From Prasinococcaceae sp. CCMP 1430 (taxonomy: Eukaryota; Prasinodermophyta; Palmophyllophyceae; Prasinococcales; Prasinococcaceae), in the NCBI GenBank assembly GCA_013416795.1, contig RQSC01000009.1:174280-211059 (forward strand): a DNA stretch of 36,780 bases, given 5' to 3'. The notes below the pieces were generated by a model. It searched no databases and was not told the DNA's origin. It saw nothing but the letters and a program-made list of their open reading frames with translations. Position numbers and translations under genes: made by a program. Below, in pieces: positions 8,478-16,991 of this stretch (position 1 is the stretch's first letter; each line of letters begins with the position of its first letter).

Positions 8478-10773
8478 GTGCGCAGTCGCGGTGACCATAT
8501 CTGGTCGCCGCGCCAGTCCGCGAGCGCGGCGCGCGGGCGTGTGCGGGTGTGGGTGGGTGGTGGTGGCGATGGCGACGGCGGCGGCACGAGCGGGCGGCAT
8601 GGCGGCGCAGCAGCAGAGGAGGAGGATGACGAAGGCGCGTGGCCAGTGTACACGCCCGCGCCGCCGGACAGCGAAAGCGGCGTGCGGCACGCGGGCCTGA
8701 CGCCATTCCCGTTCGAGAGCGATCACGAACGCGGGGTCACGCCTGCGCGCGTGCCTGCGCTGCCGCCGCAGCCACCCGCCTCATCCAGCAGCGCGGCGCA
8801 GGACGAGGGCGTAGACGTTCTTATCCACAACGTGTCCCACACAGACATGCTGGTGGACATCTCCGTTGGCGCCAGCGCTGGCGACGGGCGCGCAGGCAGG
8901 CGCACGTACGACTTCAGCGCGCCCAAGGGCGACGCGTGGGCGAGGCGGGGTTGCGTGCTCGCGCGCCCGAAGTTCTCCCACTATGACAATGTGAGCTGCG
9001 CAATCCTGCGTGCCATCGACGCGGGCGGCTCGTGCAGCTCAAGCGCAAACGGCGGCGGCGATGGGGGTGGCGACGGCAGTGGCAGCGGTAAAGGCGACGG
9101 CAGCGGCGCAGTGCCGCACCCGGCCATCATCTGCCGCGACTCGGACGTCTACACGCGCGTGCCGTGCGGCTTCGACCTTAGCGGGGCCCCGGTCACGCTG
9201 CCCGGCTGGGGGGCGCTACACCTGCGCTCGCTCAAGGGCGACGACATCCAAGCCGAGATGGAGGCGACCGAGACGCCCCTCGCGGTCGCCGTGTACTTTC
9301 CGCTGATCAGCGTCGTGCTACCCAAGTGGCTGCGCGAGGCGAGCGAGGCGCATCCGCGCTCGCGAAAGGTGGTGTATTTAGTGAGCGGCTGCGGGGCGCC
9401 GCGAGACATCACGCAGGCCGAGGAGGCCAACTCGACGCTGCGCGCGGCGCAAGCGATGCGCCGGCTGCTCGACGCGGCGTACGGCCACCTCGTGAGCTTT
9501 CACATCGTCGACAGTGGCAGCGGCGTCTTCCACTACGGCGCCAACGTTCGATTCGTGTCGCGCGAGCTGAGCCCGCGGCTGGCGGAGCACAGGCGAAGGC
9601 TGGCGCTCGAGTTCGGCGAGGGGTGGGGGGACGTGATGAACGTCACCCTGAGCCTGTGCGACGGCCCGCCGGCGCGCATGGCGGCGCTGAGCGCCGGCCT
9701 CCGCTGGTACAAGCCCAGCACGCTGCACATGTGGCAGCTCAAGAGCTTCTGGCACGAAGGTTCCATGCTCGAGGAGGTGGTGCACATGCAGAGCTTCGCG
9801 CAGGCGGAGGGCACGCCCTCCACGCCGGTGGCGTCGCACACCAACGCCGCGGTGCGCGCGCTGGTGGCCGAGATGGTCAAGTTCCGTGACACGTTCATTC
9901 AATCGTTGGGCTCCGGTAAGCAAGAGATGAGCAGCTTCTGGATGCGCAAGACCAAGAAGCCCGTGCTGGCGGTGCTCATGGTGCGCGGCAAGCGCGAGGG
10001 TGATCCGCCGGTCTTCTACAGGGGCGTGAATCTGGAGGTGTCCATGCCCACGGGTTCGTTGTGCTCGGAGCGCAACGTCATCGGCACCGCGCTGGCGGCG
10101 GACCCCGCGCTTCAGCGCCAGGACCTATTGATGATCGCCGTCCTCAGCCTCAGTCTCTTCGCCCACATGAAGGACAAGCAGGCGGCGTACGGGGACTTCG
10201 TCGCGGACGCCAGTGGCAGCGAGGTTGCGGCCTCGGCAGCGAATGGATCCGCCCTGGGCGCCTGCCCACCGCAAACAACCGCGTCGGCACCCACGTCGCC
10301 ATTCAGGGGCGGCGTGCTGCGTCCTCCGCGGCGGCCAAAGGACGCTACCCAAAGGTGCGCGCGCGCAGCGAACGACGGCCTGACCGCCTTGCGCGCCGAC
10401 GCAACAGGGTCTGACACTCTCTTTCGCGCGCGCGCGCATCTCTCGCAGGCGACTCATTCTAGAGGACGCCTCCTCCGTGGGTTCGGCATCTTCGCCGGCG
10501 TCGGACGACACCCGCCCGGCGGCCTCGCTGCTGCGTGGCAGCGGCAGCCAAGTTGATCTGAAGGCGCTGCTCGCCGAGAGCGTGCGGACCGAGCGCGGCT
10601 CCGACGACCGCGACGAGGTGCGCTGGGAGCGAGCGATGAATCCGCTTGCACCTTGTGGTGCTTGCACGGAGTGGATCAAGAAGCTCATGGAGGTCAACCC
10701 AGACTTCAAGGTGGTGACGTTCACCTCGGCGAGCTGCGCTCGGGTGTTCGTGAAATCGATTGACCTCTCGTAG
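8478..10773 (+). CDS. Large uncharacterised domain fused to a cytidine-deaminase-fold domain (two exons)
   Basis: Exon 1 runs to 10354, the intron is 10355-10448 (GTGCGC...TCTCGCAG), and exon 2 is 10449-10773. The junction restores one frame (phase 2, codon AGG). The C-terminal domain has the zinc-deaminase signature split across the intron: 'SLCSERNVI' (Cys 10062, catalytic Glu 10068) and 'PCGAC' (10651-10665), followed by 'DFKVVTFTSASCARVFV'. A low-complexity insertion of about 110 residues separates the two motifs. The N-terminal region (about 8800-9900) is not a family I can name. It shows strand-loop elements 'VVYLVSGCGAPRD' (about 9369-9408), 'FHIVDSGSGVFHYGANVRF' (about 9498-9554) and 'NVTLSLCDGPPARMAAL' (about 9640-9690), then 'STLHMWQLKSFW'. 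The substrate, whether free nucleotide or nucleic acid, is unknown. The start is uncertain: the frame opens with GTG at 8478 and its first in-frame ATG is at 8848. The extreme N-terminus is low-complexity. It is convergent with the next gene. Confidence 0.8.
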
Positions 10774-10924
10774 CATTTGCTGCGCGGTGCGCGCGTGTGT
10801 AATTCCTAATATGTTGCAATTAGTGCGAGTGCGCCATCGCCGCAGGGCTCACGTATGGCACGGTGTTGTGAATGAGCGCCAGGCCTCCTTTGCTTTGGCG
10901 CCGCGCGCCGCCGCGCGCGTCAGC

Positions 10925-13201
10925 TTATCCCAGCTGAACCTTCGACCTGTGTGCAATGCCCGCGAACTGCCGGCGGCGCGCAGCCACCGGCTCCTCGGCG
11001 TTGGCGACCGCGGTCGAGGCGTGCGCCTTTCCAGCATGGCGGCGCATGGCTACCGGCTTCTCCTCAAGGGCGAAAACAGTCGAGGCGTGCGCCTTTCCAG
11101 CGTGACGGCGCGTGGCCACCGGCTTCTCCTCAAGGGCGAACACGGTCGAGGTGTGCCCCTTGCCAGCGTGGCGGCGCGCGGCCACCGGCTTGTCCTCAAG
11201 GGCGAACACGGTCGAGGCGACGTTCTTTCCAGCATGGCGGCCACCGTAGCCCGCCAGTGGCAGGCTGTCGCTAGGCTTGCGCAACGAGAGGCCCGCGCCA
11301 GGAGTGCTCTCGCCGCCGTCGCCGTCCACGCTACCGTCGCGGCCCACGCTAGAGCCGATTTCGCCAGACTTTTGCTGCTGGTGCCGCGTACGCGAGCGCC
11401 CACCCTTGCGCTCAGTGCCACGGCTAGCGCGGCGGCCGCGGGCCCGAGCCTCCTCGCCATTCTCCGGTGCGCCCGCGCGGGCGTGCTCCCCCTCTACCGA
11501 CGCTCGGTGCGAGCTGCCCCTGTCGGGCTGCACACGCTTCGTCGGTGCATCTTCCATGCACGCACGCACGGTCTCCGAGTGGCCGTAGCGCTCGTATTTT
11601 CGCGCGCGGCGTGGCTCAAGCGACGCAGGGGGCATAAACACGTTCAGAGGCTCGCCTTGCGCGGCGCCCGGATCGGATGCCTCGGTCGGATTGACGGGCT
11701 TCCCAGCGGCGCGCATTTCGTGCGGCCCCGCCTTTGCGCCTGCGCTCGCTCCTCTGCCGTCGTGCGAGTCTCTGGCGTGCTCCGGCGCGGGCGACGTGTT
11801 GTCGCGTCGAGCGCGGCGACGGCGCGCACGTGCAATAGTTTCGGGGTTGCTCTCTTTCCCATTGGGCTGCGGTGCGCCCGCGGCGCCGCCCTTCAGCACC
11901 ACGCTATCCTGCGTGCGGCCGGCGTGCGTGCGGCCGTACACGCGTGGCAGCGCGAAGTGCCGGCGAGACTTGCCCGGCGCAGCCTTGCGTCCTGGCTCCT
12001 TCGCACCGCGCGCGTACTCGCCGCCCGTCGCGAAGGGCGCAGCCGCGTCCGGCGCGAACGCCACGCGCTGCGCGTGCCGGTTCCGCAGCCGACGGTGCGA
12101 GTTCTCGCGCGGCTCGCGCTGGTGCGCCATCTTCGACGCGCGGTTCCCGTGGGTGCCCGCGTGAAGCGACAGGCCGTTGTCATAGAGACCAATCGACGGC
12201 GCATCGCCGACCTCGGATGTGGCGTACGAGGTGTACGCCGAGCTGTACATCGACGGCGTGTAGCTCGCGCTGTGCGCGCCGCCACGGCTGTGGCCGCCGC
12301 TGCGCAGGCGCCCGCCGCGCGCGCTCGCGCTGTACGTTGAGCGCGACGATGCCACCGAATAGGGCGTCATGGTACCGCTCGCGCCGTAGTCGTCATCATC
12401 GCCCGACCATGCGTCGTAGGAGCGCTGCGAGAAGTTGTCGTGGCCGCCCATGGACGGCGTGTCCGCGCCGCCGACTTCGGAAGGGGCGCGCGAGGTGTAC
12501 ACCGAGCTGTACATCGACGTCGTGTGGCTCGCGCTGTACGAGCCGCCACGGCTGTAGCCGCTGCTGCGCAGGCGCCCACCGCGCGGGCGCGAGCTGTATT
12601 CCGAGCGCGGCGACGCCACCGAATAGGGCGTCATGGGGCCGCTCGCACCGCCGCCGGCGTAGTCGTCGTCTGACGCGGCGTGATCGTTCTCAAACCCATT
12701 CTCCGCATCGCCGCTGTGTACGCGCGCGGGCGCCGTCCTCGCCAAGGAAGGCGCGTAGCTCCCTCGCGAGTGCGCGTGCGACCAGGGCGTTTCCTCGCCG
12801 CGCCCATGACGGGGGGCGAGGCGCGCGCGCGCGCGCGCATGCGCATGCGCATGCGGCGTGTCGCCCCCGCGCGTGCGCCGCCGCGGGGGTGCTGGCGCGG
12901 CGGCACCCGCCTCCGCGCGCGGCGATAACGCCGCACCGTCGCCCTCGGCACGCGTGTTCTGCTCCTCCGCGGAGCAGATGCGTTTGAGCTCGCGTGCAGC
13001 GCGCCTCAGCACCCGGCGCGTGGGCGTCGCCGTCCCGGAGGGTGCCGCCGACGTAGCCGCCGACGTACCCGCCGACGGTCCCGCCGACGGTCCCGCCGAC
13101 CCTGCCCACTCCCGCGCGGCGCGCACTGCGCCGGGCGGTGCGCGCCTTAGGCGCGTGCCATCGCGCCCACCCCGGCGCGCCTGCGCACGCCTACCGTCCA
13201 T
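10925..13201 (-). CDS. Long disordered Arg/Ser/Gly-rich protein with two internal repeat families
   Basis: I do not recognise a family. This 758-residue frame runs from ATG 13201 to TAA 10925 and is low-complexity throughout. It contains an N-terminal Pro/Ser/Ala-Gly stretch (PSAG-type 12-bp repeats). A His-Ala/Arg-Ala stretch encoded by alternating GC/CATG follows (about 12820-12860). Two copies of an 88-residue unit (264-bp period; about 12640-12380 and 12375-12160) each hold 'MTPYSVAS', 'RGGRLRS', 'SRGG', 'SMYSS' and 'YTS'. A basic middle region comes next. At the C-terminus are four 20-residue tandem units (60-bp period, about 11250-11010), consensus 'RRHAGKAHASTVFALEEKPVA'. The Ser/Tyr/Arg-Gly composition resembles RNA-granule or scaffold proteins, but that is analogy only. 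That both repeat families hold frame over 2.3 kb argues for a real gene. Other frames on both strands are also open here because of the GC content, so coding status needs transcript evidence. Confidence 0.6.
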   Translation of the reverse strand: MDGRRAQARRGGRDGTRLRRAPPGAVRAAREWAGSAGPSAGPSAGTSAATSAAPSGTATPTRRVLRRAARELKRICSAEEQNTRAEGDGAALSPRAEAGAAAPAPPRRRTRGGDTPHAHAHARARARLAPRHGRGEETPWSHAHSRGSYAPSLARTAPARVHSGDAENGFENDHAASDDDYAGGGASGPMTPYSVASPRSEYSSRPRGGRLRSSGYSRGGSYSASHTTSMYSSVYTSRAPSEVGGADTPSMGGHDNFSQRSYDAWSGDDDDYGASGTMTPYSVASSRSTYSASARGGRLRSGGHSRGGAHSASYTPSMYSSAYTSYATSEVGDAPSIGLYDNGLSLHAGTHGNRASKMAHQREPRENSHRRLRNRHAQRVAFAPDAAAPFATGGEYARGAKEPGRKAAPGKSRRHFALPRVYGRTHAGRTQDSVVLKGGAAGAPQPNGKESNPETIARARRRRARRDNTSPAPEHARDSHDGRGASAGAKAGPHEMRAAGKPVNPTEASDPGAAQGEPLNVFMPPASLEPRRARKYERYGHSETVRACMEDAPTKRVQPDRGSSHRASVEGEHARAGAPENGEEARARGRRASRGTERKGGRSRTRHQQQKSGEIGSSVGRDGSVDGDGGESTPGAGLSLRKPSDSLPLAGYGGRHAGKNVASTVFALEDKPVAARRHAGKGHTSTVFALEEKPVATRRHAGKAHASTVFALEEKPVAMRRHAGKAHASTAVANAEEPVAARRRQFAGIAHRSKVQLG
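11005..11255 (-). repeat. 60-bp coding tandem repeat, four units
   Basis: Four in-frame copies of a 60-bp unit at the 3' end of the disordered-protein gene. Most differences between units are single bases. The unit length is a multiple of three, so copy-number change would keep the frame. Confidence 0.85.
12160..12640 (-). repeat. 264-bp coding direct repeat, two units
   Basis: Two copies encode an 88-residue Ser/Tyr/Arg/Gly-rich unit. The anchor 'GAATAGGGCGTCATGG' occurs at 12357 and 12621 on the plus strand. The copies differ at many positions, including third-codon sites, which suggests an old in-frame duplication under protein-level constraint. Confidence 0.8.
13045..13101. repeat. 12-bp coding minisatellite
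   Basis: The unit 'CCGCCGACG(T/G)(A/T)(G/C)' is repeated about four and a half times, encoding a Gly-(P/T)-Ser-Ala type run near the N-terminus of the disordered protein. Confidence 0.7.
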
Positions 13202-14089
13202 CGCACCCGCGCGGAGCTTTGCCTCGCCCGTCCGAGCCCTCTCCCCCCGTCACCCCCACCCCCACCCTCGCTCGCGTGCGCTACGGCGCGCACCCACGTC
13301 GCACGCACAGCCCAGCCGCGCGCGCGCGCGCGCGCGACCCGCGCGCGCGCGCGCGCACCGCCCAAAACACATTCATTTTGATCAACATTGATCAACAAGA
13401 TACTCTCCCGTGGCTTGACGTCAGCCTGTCGTCGTTGACCAGTTCGCAGGTTTGTTACCCGATCCATCCGCCCGCGCGCGCGCCCCGCGCGCCCGCATCC
13501 CGTCCGCCCGAAGCGGATGCGTTTTGATACACCCCGCGCCCCCCCGGGAGTCCCCACCCGCGCGGCTGTCTGACAGGGTCTCCGTCGCCCTTCAAGCGCA
13601 TCTCAAATCGGGTCAAACGCATCTCAAATCGGGGCTGTCCGCTTCGGGGGGCCGGCCACTTCGGCGCTGTGGGACGTCAAAATGAATGCAGATTTGCTTA
13701 CGGTCGAATGTGCGTGTTTTGACCCCCGCGGGCGTCCACGCGGCCCCGTGCAAAATACAGTCAAAATGCATTGCGGTCGTCGTGTGATGTGAACCCTCCA
13801 CCCCTCGTGCAGACCCAAATGTCAGACCCAAAGTCCCGCGAGTCCCGATGCGGCGGCGGGCGGCCGGGGCGGCGGCGGGGCGGCACAGTGACCTTCCCCC
13901 CCGCCTCTCCCCCCCCGCCTCCCCACACACGTGTCCTCCCTCCCCCTTCGTCTCCCCTCCGCTAGCTCTGTGTGCCACCCCTGTGTCTGCGCTCCCGCCT
14001 GTGCGGGCCCGGGCGTCGAGGGCGGGCCGGTGGAGTTGAATGCCCCTGGCCCGTCGCTCGGGTGGGTTGGGGGCGGCGCGCCGGCGGCG
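13202..14089. promoter_or_regulatory. Divergent intergenic region with several short repeats
   Basis: This lies between the start of the disordered-protein gene (-) and the next plus-strand gene, so it probably holds both promoters. It contains alternating CG runs (about 13319-13356) and a perfect tandem pair of TTGATCAACA (13378-13397). An adjacent 21-bp direct repeat with core CGCATCTCAAATCGGG lies at 13592-13633. A (T)CATTTTGA-type string recurs at about 13373, 13521 (as GCGTTTTGATA), 13678 and 13752 (the last two inverted). No coding pattern was seen. Confidence 0.5.
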
Positions 14090-14740
14090 ATGGCGCACCC
14101 GCCGGCGCTGCGCGACATGATGGCAATGAGCTTCGACGACATGGCCGCGGCGATGGAGGGACTCCGGTCGGGTGCTGGCGCCGCGCGTGGCGCGTGGCGG
14201 GGGCTTGCACCGCAAGAGCGTGCGGCGCACGCGCCGGTGGCGGTGGCGGCGGAGCAGCAGCCGCATCCGCAGCAGCAGTGGGCCCTGCAGGACGCGCGTG
14301 AGAGAGAGCTTGACGTGCTTCTGTTTGGTCCTGGGAGCGAGGCGCATGCGGATGCGGCGCGGGGCGTCTTCGCAGCGACACGCGGGCAGATGGACGAGGC
14401 GGCCGCCTTCGGTGCTGCCGACTTCGCCACGATGGAGCCGCTCGCCGACGCGGTGGCGGCCGGCCGTCGCGCCGTGCTCACGCGGCCGCGAGCGACGCCG
14501 GCGCGGCCTCCAAAAGGGCGCGCCGTATGCACAGGTCACCTCGCGACGTCCCTGTCGGCTTGGCTGGGGCAACAAAGAGTCGATGGCGAGGGGCGAGAAG
14601 TGGACGGCCTGCCACAGCGCGCCGACCCCATCACGCGCGCCGAGTTCACGCACGCGCAGGCTGCTGCGGTCGCCGCCTTCGCAAGCGGCGTCGACGCCTC
14701 CCCAGGCAGCACGCGCGGCGCGCTAGTTCCGTACAGGTGA
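14090..14740 (+). CDS. Hypothetical protein, 216 aa
   Basis: I do not recognise this protein. The ATG at 14090 gives MAHPPALRDMMAMSFDDM; the frame extends upstream without a better start. The chain is Ala-rich and largely helical. A Gln/His patch (about 14250-14285) precedes a predicted helical segment 'ARERELDVLLFGPGSEAHAD'. There is no signal peptide, membrane segment or metal site. The last codons read into 'TACAGGTGACG', which could be a splice donor, so the C-terminus may continue in another exon. A candidate poly(A) signal AATAAA lies at 14861-14866. Codon bias is consistent with coding, but there is no independent support. Confidence 0.5.
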   Translation: MAHPPALRDMMAMSFDDMAAAMEGLRSGAGAARGAWRGLAPQERAAHAPVAVAAEQQPHPQQQWALQDARERELDVLLFGPGSEAHADAARGVFAATRGQMDEAAAFGAADFATMEPLADAVAAGRRAVLTRPRATPARPPKGRAVCTGHLATSLSAWLGQQRVDGEGREVDGLPQRADPITRAEFTHAQAAAVAAFASGVDASPGSTRGALVPYR

Positions 14741-14826
14741 CGCCGCGCCAGCCGCGCGTGGAGATGGGGCGCCTCCCGAGGCAGCACGCACAGCGCCTTG
14801 CTCATGCTCAGGTGACGTCCCACCTG
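14700..14826. repeat. Imperfect 50-bp direct duplication
   Basis: A segment around 14700-14750 ('AGGCAGCACGC...CAGGTGACG') recurs with substitutions at about 14776-14826. The first copy spans the stop region of the hypothetical gene; the second is outside it. A weaker third resemblance is at about 14523. Confidence 0.45.
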
Positions 14827-14972
14827 CCGCACCCGCCGCGCCTGCAGCTGCGGCCGAGGTAATAAAAACACAGTGCAAAACACCTGCGCCGGCGCGGCCA
14901 CACCGCGCGCGCGGCGCGGCGGGCCGCGGGGCGCGCAGCTCCGGGGAGGAAAGGGAGGGGGGGGGAGGCGCC

Positions 14973-16806
14973 ATGGCGGCGGCGAGAGCAGCGGCGATGG
15001 TATTGGCGGCGGCGCGCGGGCGCGCGCGGCCCCTCGTCCCAGGGCGTGCGCGCGCGGTGGCCGCTGCCGCGGCGGTTGGGCAGCAGCAGCAGCAGCAGCA
15101 GCTGGAGCAGGAGCAGCAGCAGGTGCAGGAGCAGGTGCAGGAGCAGGTGCAGCAGGGGCAGGAGGAGCAGGAGCAGGGACGAGCGCAGCGGCTGGGGCGA
15201 GCGCCGCACGAGCCGCGGGCGCATTCTCCCGCCCTCGTGCGCGACTTCGTGCGCCGCTCGCTGTACGACCCGGCGGCGGGCTACTTCCCGTCGCAGGCGC
15301 CCGTCGGCGCACTCGGCGCGCCGCTCGACTTCGGCGCGCTCGCGGGCCGCGACGCGTACGAGGCGGTCGTCGGCGGCGCGTACGCGCGGCTCGGCTCGGC
15401 GTGGCTGACGCCCGCCGAGATCTTCAGGCCGTGGTACGGCTACGCCGTCGGCGAGTACCTCGTGCACCTGTGGGAGAGCGAGGAGGCGGGCTTCCGCGGC
15501 CACCCGATGCGCGTGTACGAGGTCGGCGGCGGGCGCGGCACGGCTGCGCGCGACGTGCTCGACTATATCCGCGCGGCCGCGCCGCACCTGTACGCGGACA
15601 TGCGCATGACGTCGGTTGAGGTCGCGCCGCCGCTCGCGGCCGCGCAGCGCCGCGCCGTCGCGGCCGCGCCCGATGGGCACGCGCACAAGCACGCCGTGCT
15701 GGAGGGCGATGCGTCCGACCCGGAGCTGTGGGGGGGGCGCGACGAGGCGCCGTGCGCGGTGGTCGCGCTTGAGGTGTTTGACAACCTGGTGCACGACAAG
15801 ATCACGCGCGTGCGCGGGGAGTGGCACGAGGCGCTCGTGGAGGAGACCCTCGTGCCTGCAGGGGTTCAGGGGGGTTCGCGCGTGCAGCGCGCGGAGCGCA
15901 CGCGGCCGCTGCAGGACGAGCGCATCCGGCGGGTCCTCCAGCTGCGCGAGGACATTCGCCCAGCGACCGGCGGCATTCGCATGGAGAGGCTGTTTCGATG
16001 GGAGGAGAGCGTGTGGCTGCCCACTGGCTGCCTGCAGCTGCTCCGGGCGCTGCACGAGCGCAGGTGCGCGCGAACACGCGCGCGTGGCGCGTGCGCCCAC
16101 ACGCGCAAGCGCGCGCGCGCGCACGCGCTCCACACACGCAAGAGTGCGTGCGTCTCCACTGCGCTCCGCGTGCGCGGGGCTTTGCGCGCGCTGACGTTGT
16201 ACGCCTTCGGTCTCCGTGATCCGATTCCCTGCGCCTTTAATCGGTCGCCCTGGCGTGCGCGGTCCGCGCAGGCCGCACCACGCTCTTGTCGCCGCCGACT
16301 TCTCGCGCCTGCCGCCCGCCGGCGGCGTGGTGGGCGAGATGGCGCCCGTGGTCGCGTCCAAGTCTGACGGCGTCAACACCGACCACAGCACGTACCTGGT
16401 GGAACCCGGCACCGCGGACATATTCTTCCCGACGGATTTTCACCTGCTCAAGAAGATGTGGCTTGAGAGCGCATTGGAGGACGCAGTCGCGCAGGAGCTG
16501 AAAGAGAAGGTGCGCGGGGAGCGGCATTTCGCGAGGGCGAGGGCGCCTTCCGCGCGAGCGCGCTCGCTGGACGCGCGCGCGCGAGAACTGACCCAGCGCT
16601 GCGCCCGAACTCAGGCGGCGGAGCACGACGACAGCAAGCTCAAGCTCAAACTGGCGTTGCCGCGCTCGGTGGCGATGACGCAGGACCGCTTCATGGCCAC
16701 ATTCGCGGACGCGTCCCGGTGCCGCCTGGGTGACGGCTACAACCCGCTGCTCGAGGACTTCGGGAACGCCGCATTTTTCCTCTCGCACGGCCTGCCGAAG
16801 AAGTAA
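14973..16806 (+). CDS. MidA/NDUFAF7-type SAM-dependent methyltransferase (DUF185 family), three exons
   Basis: Proposed exons are 14973-16063, 16272-16509 and 16615-16806. The introns are 16064-16271 (GTGCGC...GCGCAG, joins codon AGG) and 16510-16614 (GTGCGC...ACTCAG, 105 bp, a multiple of three). Family members are protein arginine methyltransferases acting in mitochondria; animal NDUFAF7 modifies a complex I subunit. An Ala/Arg-rich leader (MAAARAAAMVLAAARGRAR) is consistent with mitochondrial import, followed by a Gln/Glu repeat (about 15081-15180). The conserved 'LVRDFVRRSLYDPAAGYF' opens the catalytic domain. The SAM loop is 'YEVGGGRGTAARDVLDYI' (about 15520-15575). 'VVALEVFDNLVHDKI' matches the family's post-I motif. 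Exon 2 gives 'LVAADFSRLPPA' and 'DIFFPTDFHLLKKMW', and exon 3 ends 'DGYNPLLEDFGNAAFFLS', the typical C-terminus of fungal/plant DUF185 proteins. It is convergent with the antiporter gene (185 bp between stops). The exact partner is not predictable. Confidence 0.85.
15075..15180 (+). repeat. CAG/GAG coding microsatellite (poly-Gln/Glu)
   Basis: CAG-rich run within the methyltransferase leader encoding seven consecutive Gln and then Gln/Glu/Val periodic repeats. It lies between the presumed targeting peptide and the catalytic domain. Confidence 0.8.
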
Positions 16807-16991
16807 AGCCGATGAGACATCTTACATACAGTGCCACTTGCGACATTTACTCTCGCTCTCCTGCTCTACGTGCTCGGGCGTGCTTACGCGCTCGTCGCGC
16901 CACCAAAATCGAACTGTTTGCGCACGCGCAGCTCGAACGTGCGCCCCGGCGCTCATGCATGCTCTTGCATGTCCCAAAACTCCATCAGCCT

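Noticed and set aside
10760-12340. Plus-strand frame of 526 codons over the disordered-protein gene
   Set aside because: It reads the same 60-bp repeats in antisense. The minus frame spans both repeat families and the ATG-to-stop length better, so it was preferred, though neither is proven.
12820-13360. Alternating GC/CATG runs as a replication origin or recombination site
   Set aside because: The first run is coding (His-Ala/Arg-Ala) and the second is simple repeat. Z-DNA potential alone does not support a function.
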